Origin: Desulfococcus multivorans
Lineage (GTDB): Bacteria > Desulfobacterota > Desulfobacteria > Desulfobacterales > Desulfococcaceae
Assembly (NCBI RefSeq): GCF_001854245.1
Contig: NZ_CP015381.1
Span: 584,001 to 648,000 of the forward strand
Direction of reading: 5' to 3'
DNA length: 64,000 nt
Shown: positions 15,905 to 23,648 of the stretch, piece by piece
Numbering within the stretch: position 1 is the first letter of the stretch
How the letters are laid out: the number at the start of each line of letters is the position of its first letter
Notes under the pieces: generated by a model
The model's database searches: none
Told to the model about the DNA's origin: nothing
The model's input: the letters and a program-made list of their open reading frames with translations, nothing else
Made by a program: the position numbers and the translations under genes

Positions 15905-16453
15905 ATGTTGAGAGGCCGCAAATACATCGAGTTCGAGGGGCTGTTTTCAGAAAGCGTGCTGGGCATCTTCCGTATCATTCGGGGCGAAATCGACCCGGAC
16001 GAGCTGGGGCTGGGTGAGACGGTTTTCGGGGTGAAAAGCGACGACGGTGGTCTGGTGGATATCACCCGCCGCTATTCGAGCCCGACCATGCGCATGCAGC
16101 GGCTACGTGTGGGGCGCGGCGATCTGGAGCAGCTCAAGCAGGACAAAATCATCCGCCGCATCGACGGCAATCACCGCCTGCACATGGCCGAACAGCTCAC
16201 TGAAGACCCCCATACACCGACCAAGTATCTCGCTTCCTTCTGCATGGTACTGCTCGGCCTACCTGACAACGATGTCGACAATTTTTCCGAATCGTTGATT
16301 TTCCACACCATCAACAGCACCGCCCTGCCATTGGAGTCGGAACACGGTTTGCGGCTGCTACTGGGTCAGGACCCGGCGCACGCCATGACGCCGGATAACG
16401 AATTCGCATATCACCCCCATCATTCCACCGGACCTGCGCGAAAAGCCGTTTAG
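15905..16453 (+). CDS. DGQHR/ParB-like protein, probably truncated
   Basis: 182 aa starting one base after hsdS, so it is translated with the R-M genes. IIRRIDGNHRLHMAEQL (about residues 82-98) resembles the DGQHR/ParB-type nucleotide-hydrolase motif of DndB-like proteins, followed by a matching FCMVLLGLPDND and INSTALPLESEHGLRLL. Relatives are usually longer than 300 residues. The last 20 residues (HPHHSTGPARKAV) are low-complexity, so a frameshift or deletion near 16400 is likely. It could regulate or assist the R-M enzymes as DGQHR genes do beside other modification systems. Loss of its C-terminus may have inactivated it. Confidence 0.6.
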   Translation: MLRGRKYIEFEGLFSESVLGIFRIIRGEIDPDELGLGETVFGVKSDDGGLVDITRRYSSPTMRMQRLRVGRGDLEQLKQDKIIRRIDGNHRLHMAEQLTEDPHTPTKYLASFCMVLLGLPDNDVDNFSESLIFHTINSTALPLESEHGLRLLLGQDPAHAMTPDNEFAYHPHHSTGPARKAV

Positions 16454-16488
16454 ACCGGTGAATTTAAACGTTTGCTCTGGAGAAAAAA

Positions 16489-17742
16489 ATGACCGAGACA
16501 CTCCCAGCAATCCTAATAACACCTTCCAAAGATCTGTTCCCTGTCTTAGTGAGCCAGGAGACCGGTCTCTTACAACAGGCTCGCAAACTTTTCGATGCGG
16601 AGTTCTATGATCACGCCCTGCTTGATATTTGGAATGCGTCAGTACACAATTTACGGAGGAGAGTTGAAGCCTATGGCGTTGATTTGTTTGTATCCGTAGT
16701 GAAAGACGAGCCTGGGCGCAAACGCTACGATCTCTCAGGCGACACGCTGAATGAGCGTTGGCAGGATGTTGACGATCTTACTTTGATTTCTGGTGCCACA
16801 CGTTTGGGGTTGCTGAATAGGAAGGCCGGAAAGGCGTTGGAGATGATCAACTGGATGAGGAACCACGCGTCTCCTGCGCATGGAACTGATTCCAAGGTAG
16901 AGAAAGAGGATGTTATGGGCCTCGTTCTGCTTCTGCAGAAGAACCTCTTTGAGACCCCCCTCCCTGACCCTGGACACTCGGTGTCCTCGTTGTTCGAACC
17001 GGTCAGGACAACGACGCTTTCAAAAGATCAAGTAGACCTTCTCAGAGATCAAGTTCGAGGTCTTCGTCAGCAGGATTTGCGAATCTGCTTCGGATTCATG
17101 CTAGATATGCTCTGCTTAGGCAATGAACCGGCGCTTCAGAATACCAAGAGCCTATTCCCTTCGGTTTGGGAACGGGCGACTGAAGACCTCAAGAAGACCG
17201 CTGGAATCAAGTATCATCAGATCAGAATAACCCCAGGTACCGACGATAGCTTAGACAAAGGCGGCCGTGTCCGTCTTCTAGATTTTCTTATCCAAGTAAA
17301 TGGTATTCAGTACATACCCGATGCAGCTCGCGCCGTGTTATTCAGGCACGCTGCAAAACAACTGGCCAAGGCGAAAGACACTTCCTACGGATGGTCTTCT
17401 GAAGTCACTGCCGCCGCAACCCTGAAACAATTAGGACCCAGTGTACCTTCTATATGTTTCGAGGAGGTCTATCAGGAGATTCTTGCGGTATGGTGCGGTA
17501 ACTATTGGGGGCAGTCAGGAGCCTATGCTCTCTTACAAACTTTCATAGATCGACTCAACACTGATCAGATTCGTATACTGGCTTCTATGTTCAGGAGAAA
17601 TGAACGCGTTCGAGATGAACTTCACCAAACAAAACCGAAGGCACGAGGCATCGAACTGCTGAATACTCTTCGAGATCGAGTCACAATTGCGTCTCATGTT
17701 AGCGAGATTGACACTGCAATCAGGAGTCTCGAAGAAATGTGA
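16489..17742 (+). CDS. Unknown 417-aa protein with HEPN-like motif
   Basis: 417 aa, ATG 16489 after GGAGAAAAAA. Residues 20-140 are helical and include NWMRNHASPAHG, an HEPN-type motif (Arg124, Asn125, His131) found in many defence and toxin RNases. The remaining 270 residues are helical with no domain recognised (RGLRQQDLRICFGFMLDML, then AARAVLFRHAAKQLAKAK). It is 35 bases after the DGQHR-like gene on the same strand. Position in a row of restriction and cyclase genes suggests a defence effector. The HEPN call rests on a short motif, so it is tentative. Confidence 0.55.
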   Translation: MTETLPAILITPSKDLFPVLVSQETGLLQQARKLFDAEFYDHALLDIWNASVHNLRRRVEAYGVDLFVSVVKDEPGRKRYDLSGDTLNERWQDVDDLTLISGATRLGLLNRKAGKALEMINWMRNHASPAHGTDSKVEKEDVMGLVLLLQKNLFETPLPDPGHSVSSLFEPVRTTTLSKDQVDLLRDQVRGLRQQDLRICFGFMLDMLCLGNEPALQNTKSLFPSVWERATEDLKKTAGIKYHQIRITPGTDDSLDKGGRVRLLDFLIQVNGIQYIPDAARAVLFRHAAKQLAKAKDTSYGWSSEVTAAATLKQLGPSVPSICFEEVYQEILAVWCGNYWGQSGAYALLQTFIDRLNTDQIRILASMFRRNERVRDELHQTKPKARGIELLNTLRDRVTIASHVSEIDTAIRSLEEM

Positions 17743-17842
17743 GCGAACATTTTTTTTAAGCGGACTCGGTTCCCTCGTCGCAGGAACGCCCGAGTTGCCG
17801 GGTTCCCGGCCTCACGGGCATTAGCCATATAGGAGAGATAAA

Positions 17843-18481
17843 TTGCCTTTACAACCATTTGATGGAAATACCTTCGTTGCTTTTACTGATATTTCCGGGT
17901 TCAAGGAGATGATGAAGGATGGCAATCGTGCCAGCAAAGCAATGAGTCGTTTGTATTCGTCGGCATACGACGCATTGCGGGACAACCCAGCAGTAAATGG
18001 CCTCTTCATTTCCGATTGCGGAATTATGTTTTCGAGAGGCGACAGTCCAGCCCAGAAGCTCTCAGCGATGCTTCAGGTTGTGAAGAGGATCAACGAAAGC
18101 CTTCTGGAACATAGCATTATGTTAACTACTTCCATAGCGTGGGGGCACTTCAGTTACCACGACAGGATTGAGTTCGATGGCATTGAGAAGAACCCGATCT
18201 ATGGTAGCGGATATTTATCAGCTTTCATGGATAACGAAACGGGCAAGCCAAAAATCAAGCCTGGAGAATGTCGGATCTTAAAGAACTCCATGACCGAGTT
18301 GCCAGAGACTGATCAAGAGCTGTTTTTGCAGGAAAGCACTACCCACTATCAGTACTTTTGGAACGTTCGTTCGCCTGATGATATTGAGGGGTTTAAAAGG
18401 CGCTATAAGGATAGTTATAGCCTCAAGTATGCAGGTATGTTGTCGGCGTTACGCGGTGAAAACGTTCGGGAGAATGAGTAG
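17843..18481 (+). CDS. Nucleotide-cyclase-like protein (class III type, Pycsar-like?)
   Basis: 212 aa with a TTG start at 17843 (AGGAGA site; no ATG nearby). TFVAFTDISGFKEMMK at residues 10-25 matches the first metal-binding strand of class III cyclases, and GLFISDCGIMFSRG (about 53-66) fits the second Asp strand. LTTSIAWGHFSYHD follows where a cyclase has its third strand. PycC cyclases of the Pycsar antiphage system have this FxDxxG...SD pattern and make cCMP or cUMP. No PycTM or PycTIR effector is adjacent; the unknown gene at 16489 is the nearest partner. Whether it makes a cyclic nucleotide cannot be told. Confidence 0.5.
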   Translation: MPLQPFDGNTFVAFTDISGFKEMMKDGNRASKAMSRLYSSAYDALRDNPAVNGLFISDCGIMFSRGDSPAQKLSAMLQVVKRINESLLEHSIMLTTSIAWGHFSYHDRIEFDGIEKNPIYGSGYLSAFMDNETGKPKIKPGECRILKNSMTELPETDQELFLQESTTHYQYFWNVRSPDDIEGFKRRYKDSYSLKYAGMLSALRGENVRENE

Positions 18482-18490
18482 CCTCACCGG
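18476..18490. repeat. Module 5' edge motif
   Basis: GAGTAGCCTCACCGG overlaps the stop of the cyclase-like gene and precedes SNase copy 2; it recurs as GAGTAGCCTCACGG at 12124-12137. Taken as the upstream edge of the repeated nuclease module. Confidence 0.5.
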
Positions 18491-18530
18491 CACTCCTCCC
18501 AGACCAACGTTCATTTCGCAAAGGAACCCC

Positions 18531-19193
18531 ATGAACCGATACCGATTCCTTTACATCCTCGCCCTCATCCTCACCTTCCTGCTCCCCCCGTCCCTCCCCG
18601 CCGCCGACCTCACGGGCCGGGTCGTCGGCATCTCCGACGGCGACACCATCACCGTCCTGCAGGACCGCCGGCAATATAAGATCCGCCTGGCCGGCATCGA
18701 TACGCCCGAGAGCCATCAAGACTTCGGCACCAAGGCCAAGCAGTTCACCTCCGACAGGGTTTTCAAGAAACAGGTCCGCGTGGAGGAAAAGGACGTCGAC
18801 CGCTACGGCCGGATCGTCGGCATGGTCTATTACGATGACAGATGTCTGAACGAGGACCTGGTCCGGGCTGGCTATGCCTGGGTGTACCGTCAATATTGCA
18901 AATACCCAGTCTGTTCCCAGTGGCTGGGGTATGAAGATGAAGCCAGGCAGAAGGGGATAGGGCTCTGGGCCGGACCCGAGCCAACTCCACCCTGGGAATT
19001 TCGGCGTGGCAGATCCAAGTCGTCGGCGCCCACCTCAAAAGCCAGCGTTTCAGGCGGTCTAGTCCATGGCAATGTGAAATCCCACGTCTTCCATAACCCC
19101 AGCTGCACGGCATTCAATTGCAAGAACTGCACAGCGGTGTTTGGCAGCCGGGAGGAGGCGATTGCGGCGGGGTATCGGGCGTGTGGGAGGTGA
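18531..19193 (+). CDS. Secreted thermonuclease-like (SNase) protein, copy 2
   Basis: 220 aa, ATG 18531 after AAAGGAACCCC. It has the same parts as the copy at 10764: signal peptide, SNase domain with the KIRLAGIDTPES and VDRYGRIVG catalytic motifs intact, and a Cys-rich tail (NPSCTAFNCKNC). About 13 residues differ, spread along the protein, and the C-terminus is 3 residues shorter. Both copies keep their catalytic residues, so both may be active. As direct repeats they could recombine and delete about 7.8 kb that includes the MltR-like, R-M and cyclase-like genes. Confidence 0.92.
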   Translation: MNRYRFLYILALILTFLLPPSLPAADLTGRVVGISDGDTITVLQDRRQYKIRLAGIDTPESHQDFGTKAKQFTSDRVFKKQVRVEEKDVDRYGRIVGMVYYDDRCLNEDLVRAGYAWVYRQYCKYPVCSQWLGYEDEARQKGIGLWAGPEPTPPWEFRRGRSKSSAPTSKASVSGGLVHGNVKSHVFHNPSCTAFNCKNCTAVFGSREEAIAAGYRACGR

Positions 19194-19205
19194 ATCGTGA
19201 TTTGG

Positions 19206-19284
19206 ATTGAAGGCAGGTGAAATTTCCAGAATCCCACCTTCAACATGAACTTGCCAGGTCAAATTGACCTGATAATCAATGGTT
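19206..19284. repeat. Module 3' repeat, copy 2
   Basis: AGGTGAAATTTCCAGAATC, CCTTCAACATGAACTTG and TGATAATCAATGG match the sequence after SNase copy 1. It lies between SNase copy 2 and the next cargo gene and shows that the start of that gene lies after it, at 19290. Confidence 0.75.
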
Positions 19285-19289
19285 ATCGT

Positions 19290-19805
19290 ATGAAAATGAG
19301 TGCTGATACCAGAATAATTATTTTAGGAACATTTCATCCGCTGCAATGTGGAAGCACGGAATGCACAAAGGAGCAGATCCAGGATTACAGGCAATTCCTT
19401 GAACAGATATGCATCAATAGCGGAATACAGTGCATTGTGGAGGAAATGAACGACGAAGGATTGAAAAATCATGAGGTTGAAAACACAATAGCATTTTCTA
19501 CATGCAAACATCTAAATATCAAGCATCAGTACGCTGATCTATCAAGCGAGCATTTGGCAGATTTATGCTTGTTTATAGATTGTTTCATGTTTAGAGAACC
19601 AACGAATGAATCTAAAAGTCATAAAAGAGAACTTTTGCATCAACATTTGCTCAATCCGATTAGGGAAAGGTATTGGTTGGCAAACGTTTTAGCTTTAAAT
19701 ATTTGGCCAGCCTTACTTATTTGCGGTTCGGATCATGTAAAAAGCATGATCAATCTCATCAAAGTATTGGAGTATGGTCCGGTTGAGTCAATTATAAAAT
19801 GTTGA
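19290..19805 (+). CDS. Unknown 171-aa protein
   Basis: Starts at ATG 19290; an earlier in-frame ATG at 19245 lies inside non-coding repeat sequence shared with 11446-11515 and is rejected. RIIILGTFHPLQCG opens an alpha/beta fold; a Cys-containing middle (QICINSGIQCIVEEMN) is followed by RERYWLANVLAL and WPALLICGSDHVKSM. The ending resembles a nucleotide-binding or hydrolase core, but no family is recognised. It is AT-rich and occupies the same place relative to the SNase module as the MltR-like gene does for copy 1. Confidence 0.6.
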   Translation: MKMSADTRIIILGTFHPLQCGSTECTKEQIQDYRQFLEQICINSGIQCIVEEMNDEGLKNHEVENTIAFSTCKHLNIKHQYADLSSEHLADLCLFIDCFMFREPTNESKSHKRELLHQHLLNPIRERYWLANVLALNIWPALLICGSDHVKSMINLIKVLEYGPVESIIKC

Positions 19806-20015
19806 AACGATAATCGGGTAGCCAGGAGTTTTCTCTCCCCCAGCCCCCACACCACCACCAAACCGACGGGTCATGTATTCCGCGCCTCGGATGATCAGAC
19901 AGAACGAGGCCTTGGGATAAGCAAGCCCGACTGGTCAAAACAAGCACTTCCAGGGATCAAGGTCGGGGGATCGGATGTGTGGGGGATGGCTCAATTTGAA
20001 ACCAGGAAATCCAAA
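19806..20015. other. Intergenic, possible mobile-element debris
   Basis: Contains a C-rich stretch (GGGTAGCCAGGAGTTTTCTC then CCCCCAGCCCCCACACCACC) that resembles sequences seen near retron or group II intron reverse transcriptases, but no intron domain V or reverse transcriptase is present. Left unassigned. Confidence 0.3.
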
Positions 20016-20408
20016 ATGAAAATAGTCACTGCAGCCATAATTGAAAACAACGGCAAAGTTCTCCTCACAAGAAGGTCTCGTGGGCAGGCCCTCGGTGGGC
20101 GCTGGGAATTTCCTGGTGGAAAATTGGAAGAGGGCGAATCCCTTCAACAATGCTTGGAAAGGGAAATCCAGGAAGAACTATCTGTAAAAATTAAAGCTGG
20201 CGATATCTTTGACGAGAGCGTCTTTCATTACGAAAAAGGAACAATTAGGCTTGTGGCCATTCATGCGGAGCTGCTTCAGGAAGATATCCAGCTCAGTGTT
20301 CATGATAAATTCGATTGGGTAGAGAAAAAATTGTTGGGCACATATGATTTTGCTCCAGCCGATATCCCAATCGCGAAGAAATTACAGGAAAGCTGTAGCG
20401 ATGAATAA
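20016..20408 (+). CDS. NUDIX hydrolase (MutT-like)
   Basis: 130 aa from ATG 20016. The NUDIX box is complete: GGKLEEGESLQQCLEREIQEEL (about residues 37-58), with the REIQEEL metal-binding glutamates. The start MKIVTAAIIENNGKVLLTRR and WEFPGGK are typical of MutT/8-oxo-dGTP diphosphatases. It should hydrolyse a nucleoside diphosphate linked to another group, perhaps an oxidised dNTP. It overlaps the next gene by 8 bases and heads a three-gene operon with a HNH nuclease and a NERD protein, which points to a defence or nucleic-acid role rather than housekeeping. Confidence 0.9.
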   Translation: MKIVTAAIIENNGKVLLTRRSRGQALGGRWEFPGGKLEEGESLQQCLEREIQEELSVKIKAGDIFDESVFHYEKGTIRLVAIHAELLQEDIQLSVHDKFDWVEKKLLGTYDFAPADIPIAKKLQESCSDE

Positions 20409-21207
20409 TCTAAAAATTCTGCCGGGGGAGACAATAGATAATAACGAACTTTGCGCTATTTTCAAATGTAGCACCCAAGGGGGAATGAGACGATCTCACA
20501 AAACAGGGACTCTTGTTATCATATCCAATCATGTAAAATCGATATACGTTGACCGACGGCAGGGAAATATCCTTCATTACACCGGCATGGGAACAAAAGG
20601 TGACCAAAGCCTGGAGTTCATGCAAAACAAAACATTGGCTGAATCCGGCAGAAACAATATTGAGGTACACCTTTTTGAAGTATTCAAGGCTGGAGAATAC
20701 ACTTATGATGGGAGAGTGGAATTAGAAGAGAAGCCATACACAGAGCCCCAGAGGGATGCTGAGGGCAACTCTCGATTGGTATGGATATTCCCCCTGAGGT
20801 TGGTATCGGGCGCCCCTCCCACAATTGATAGGGATAAAATAGAAAATTTAAAAGCCATAAAAGATAAAATGGCGAGGAGTCTTTCCGACCAAGAGCTTGA
20901 AGCAAGAGCCAAATTCTATAATGGCGTGCCAGACTCCAGAGAGGTTTCTGGCAGGCAGTTTAGCAGAAATTCAGTGATAAGCGAGTTAGCTCAAAGGCGG
21001 GCTAAAGGGATATGTGGGCTATGCGGTAATCCTGCACCTTTTAAGCGAAAAGATGGCACACCCTATCTGGAGACCCATCATATTATTTGGCTTTCAGAGG
21101 GAGGAAAAGATTCGATCGACAATACTGTGGCCCTGTGCCCGAATTGCCACAGGAAAATGCATGTAATAAAATCAAAAAACGATGTTAACAAATTGAAAAG
21201 ACGATGA
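20401..21207 (+). CDS. HNH endonuclease with N-terminal SRA-like domain (modification-dependent type)
   Basis: 268 aa, ATG 20401 inside the end of the NUDIX gene. Residues 1-140 (TQGGMRRSHKTGTLVIISNH, YTGMGTKGDQSLEFMQN, FEVFKAGEYTYDGRVELEE) look like the SRA/YDG-type DNA-reading domain found in restriction enzymes that cut modified DNA. Residues 205-255 are an HNH nuclease: Cys205 and Cys208, THHIIW with His226/His227, and CPNCHRKMH with Cys246/Cys249. It should recognise a modified base and cut nearby, as in type IV restriction. It overlaps the next gene by ATGA. Confidence 0.88.
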   Translation: MNNLKILPGETIDNNELCAIFKCSTQGGMRRSHKTGTLVIISNHVKSIYVDRRQGNILHYTGMGTKGDQSLEFMQNKTLAESGRNNIEVHLFEVFKAGEYTYDGRVELEEKPYTEPQRDAEGNSRLVWIFPLRLVSGAPPTIDRDKIENLKAIKDKMARSLSDQELEARAKFYNGVPDSREVSGRQFSRNSVISELAQRRAKGICGLCGNPAPFKRKDGTPYLETHHIIWLSEGGKDSIDNTVALCPNCHRKMHVIKSKNDVNKLKRR

Positions 21208-21974
21208 AAATAAAGTCTCAGAAGCACTCACCGCTCAAAGCAAAACCGCTCCGAAATCCAGGACAATCACTGGATGATCAGATACATAATATCATTTCCG
21301 AGGATCTGGCTTCGTACATAGCGTGTGCCATTTTCATGTTCCCTGTAGCCATTTATGATTGGTATCGCTGGTACAATCCAAAGCCAATCAATCCATGGTT
21401 GACAACGATAACTGCATTCATCTTTTTAACCGTTTTCGTTTATAAATGGATCACCCTGAGAAGAAAAATAAAGCGCCTCAGGATGGCGAGGGACGGGGAA
21501 AAAGCCGTAGGCCAATACCTTGAAGGGCTCAGAGAGAAGGGCTACAAAGTTCTGCACGATATTGTGTCAGATTCATTCAACATCGATCATATTGTCATCT
21601 GCACCAAAGGGATCTTTTTGATCGACACAAAAACGATCAGCAAAAAGGACAAGGACGATCAGATTACTTTTGATGGAAAAACTGTTCTGATCAACGGCTA
21701 CAAACCAGATCGGGATCCGGTTCGTCAGGTAACGGCTTTGTCTTCGTGGTTAAAGGAAAAAATTTGCGAAATCACTGGGAAGGAGATGTTTATCCGGCCG
21801 GTCGTAGCCTTCCCCGGATGGTTTGTAAAAATGGATTTGAAATACCAAACCAACGTCTGGGTTCTGTCAGCGAAAGCCCTTCCAAGATTCATTGAGAAGC
21901 AGCCGGATATCCTTGAGTCACCGATGGTGCATCTTATTACATCTCATCTTACAAGGTACATTCGAACCTTGTAG
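21204..21974 (+). CDS. Membrane-anchored NERD-domain protein
   Basis: 256 aa; its ATG overlaps the HNH stop (ATGA). Two membrane segments at about residues 35-55 and 65-85 are followed by a NERD (nuclease-related) domain at 95-215: DGEKAVGQYLEGLREKGYKV, then FNIDHIVICTKGIFLIDTKT. The catalytic pattern is D...D-x-K, where many NERD members have E-x-K, so activity is uncertain. A late motif FPGWFV is also usual in the family. It would be anchored at the inner membrane with the NERD domain in the cytoplasm. Tight coupling to a modification-reading nuclease suggests a joint role. Confidence 0.85.
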   Translation: MKIKSQKHSPLKAKPLRNPGQSLDDQIHNIISEDLASYIACAIFMFPVAIYDWYRWYNPKPINPWLTTITAFIFLTVFVYKWITLRRKIKRLRMARDGEKAVGQYLEGLREKGYKVLHDIVSDSFNIDHIVICTKGIFLIDTKTISKKDKDDQITFDGKTVLINGYKPDRDPVRQVTALSSWLKEKICEITGKEMFIRPVVAFPGWFVKMDLKYQTNVWVLSAKALPRFIEKQPDILESPMVHLITSHLTRYIRTL

Positions 21975-22054
21975 AAGAAACAGGGATGCGCCAACCTTCA
22001 GACCGTTATCTTTTTACCCTTGACACACCCAAATTATTTTTTTACCCTGACCCC

Positions 22055-22073
22055 GCCACACCAAAGCCCCGCC
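22055..22073. repeat. 19-bp direct repeat, copy 2
   Basis: Identical to 4839-4857 (GCCACACCAAAGCCCCGCC). It lies 17 bases before the excisionase-like gene, just after TTTTTACCCTTGAC and TTTTTACCCTGACC direct repeats, so it may be part of the integration/excision control region. Confidence 0.7.
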
Positions 22074-22089
22074 CATCTGGAGAGATCCA

Positions 22090-22485
22090 ATGGGCATCAA
22101 ACAAATCAAATACGAATCTCTCCCGGTCGTCGTAGACGTTGACGGCTTGGCGGATTATCTCCATATCTCCAAAGACACTGTCCTGAAAATATGGCGCAAA
22201 TTTCCGTATTTTTTCATAAGCAACGGTAATACTGCAAAATCAGCGCGTTTTATCATTTCTGACGTGGTCCGATACCTGCGTCAAAACGGAGAAAATTATG
22301 GGGATATGGAAGGTAGAGACGGGCCGCTATGCGGGCCTGTGGACGTACAAGTTTCAGTACCAGGGGCGCCAGTACAAAAAGCGGGGATTCAAGACTCGAA
22401 GGGACGCCGAAAAGGCAAGAAACGAGCATCGGCAGGAACTTCAGGCCCCGAAAACGACAAATATGGCATTCTCAGAGCTGTGTAA
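22090..22485 (+). CDS. Excisionase-like HTH protein
   Basis: 131 aa from ATG 22090. Residues 14-70 read VDVDGLADYLHISKDTVLKI then WRKFPYFFIS and ARFIISDVVRYLRQNG, a winged helix of the Xis/AlpA or MerR-like helix-turn-helix-17 type that binds next to attachment sites. From about residue 75 the chain is read from the same DNA as the integrase N-terminus and is low in recognisable structure. The true functional part may be the first 75 residues. Position immediately before the integrase, overlapping by 188 bases, fits an excisionase. Confidence 0.7.
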   Translation: MGIKQIKYESLPVVVDVDGLADYLHISKDTVLKIWRKFPYFFISNGNTAKSARFIISDVVRYLRQNGENYGDMEGRDGPLCGPVDVQVSVPGAPVQKAGIQDSKGRRKGKKRASAGTSGPENDKYGILRAV

Positions 22486-23362
22486 CGCTTATCTGGATTT
22501 TTGCCAGGGGCGCCTGCGGGACAACACGATCCGGCAGAAAGCATTCGTGTATCGCTCCTTGGTAGGCTTCATCGGGGAAGATTTCCGGTGTGACGACCTG
22601 CCCAAAGTAACTCTCGCTGAATACCTTGCCAAGCGCCAGCAGGAAAAGGGGAGCAAGGCCTCAAACAGGGATCTGCGGGATTTGAAAGCGCTGTATAGTT
22701 GGGCGCTGAAATGGGGCCTGTGTCCCTTGAATCCCGTCGCCCTTATCGAGCCATATCCGGAGGAGAGAACGGCCAAATACGTGCCGCCTCTTGAGGATTT
22801 TAACAGGGTCCTAATGGCCGCACAGGGCGATGATCGGGACCTACTTCTTGCTTTGTACCATACCGCCGGACGACGCGGGGAGATTTTGGAAAGACTGACT
22901 TGGGAGGACATCAATTTCGAAAATCGGTATATTCGCCTATCAACACGGAAACGGAAGGGCGGCAATCTGGAATGGCGCACGCTGCCGATGAACGAAACGC
23001 TTTATAGTGTTCTTTGGCGCCGCTGGAATAACCGGGATAAAAACAGTCCATATGTGTTCACGTCGCGAAAAACAGGGGGCCGGTATTCCCGGGAAGGAAA
23101 AAAAGGGTTGATGCGTGTGCTGTGCCGGCGGGCCGGCGTCAAGGAATTCACGTTTCACGCGATCCGCCATTTGGTGGCATCAATTTTGAGCGACAGTCAC
23201 AAAGCCAGCCCGAGACAGATTCAATCGTTCCTGGGGCACCAGCGGATTGACACAACGGAAAATTATCTGCACGAGATCCGGCCGATGGATGATGTAGCTG
23301 CGGTGTTGGATGGAGGGGAAAATGATTTTGAACCCAAGGCTTGGGCAGCCGTTGATGGTTAG
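22298..23362 (+). CDS. Tyrosine integrase
   Basis: 354 aa. The N-terminal AP2-like arm-binding part (GLWTYKFQYQGRQYKKRGFK) is followed by a core-binding domain (about 55-155) and a catalytic domain: Arg in TAGRRGEILERLTW, then HAIRHLVAS (HxxR), GHQRIDTTENYLH with the nucleophilic Tyr. All catalytic residues are present. It should insert and excise the island by site-specific recombination. It lies 168 bases from the 3' end of tRNA-Ser(GCT), the likely attachment site. Confidence 0.95.
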   Translation: MGIWKVETGRYAGLWTYKFQYQGRQYKKRGFKTRRDAEKARNEHRQELQAPKTTNMAFSELCNAYLDFCQGRLRDNTIRQKAFVYRSLVGFIGEDFRCDDLPKVTLAEYLAKRQQEKGSKASNRDLRDLKALYSWALKWGLCPLNPVALIEPYPEERTAKYVPPLEDFNRVLMAAQGDDRDLLLALYHTAGRRGEILERLTWEDINFENRYIRLSTRKRKGGNLEWRTLPMNETLYSVLWRRWNNRDKNSPYVFTSRKTGGRYSREGKKGLMRVLCRRAGVKEFTFHAIRHLVASILSDSHKASPRQIQSFLGHQRIDTTENYLHEIRPMDDVAAVLDGGENDFEPKAWAAVDG

Positions 23363-23489
23363 GCAGAGACAGGCCGAAAAACCACCTTGTCGCTATCATT
23401 GGCGGGTTGAAAGTTGTCGTTTCATGCAGGGGGTTGTGGCGGTAAAAAACCAAAGCCGTCCCAAAAGCCGTCCCAAAATTTTTTGCCAA

Positions 23490-23518
23490 GAAAAAAGCCC
23501 GGCTCAAAGAACCAGGCT
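23490..23518 (-). terminator. Terminator of the tRNA-Ser(GCT) transcript
   Basis: On the minus strand AGCCTGG, loop TTCTTTGAG, CCGGGCT, then TTTTTT. It sits 13 bases past the tRNA 3' end. Confidence 0.7.
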
Positions 23519-23530
23519 AAGTATTTGGAA

Positions 23531-23624
23531 TGGCGGAGAGAGAGGGATTCGAACCCTCGGTGCAGCTTTAAACCGCACACTCGCTTAGCAGGCGAGCGCC
23601 TTCAGCCGACTCGGCCATCTCTCC
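23531..23624 (-). tRNA. tRNA-Ser(GCT)
   Basis: Minus-strand 94-base tRNA with acceptor arm GGAGAGA/TCTCTCC, discriminator G and encoded CCA. It has a long variable arm of the serine type, the TTCGAATCC T-loop, and anticodon GCT in loop CTGCTAA. The integrase beside its 3' end makes this the likely attachment site. Confidence 0.95.
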
Positions 23625-23648
23625 ATTGATTTGATGAGCAGTGCCATG

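Noticed and set aside
11446-19284. Nuclease-module edges considered as integron attC sites
   Set aside because: They lack the paired core sites with GTT/AAC expected of attC and no integron integrase is present; direct-repeat recombination explains them better.
19806-19940. C-rich sequence like the end of a group II intron or retron locus
   Set aside because: No reverse transcriptase, no domain V and no boundary sequences could be found.
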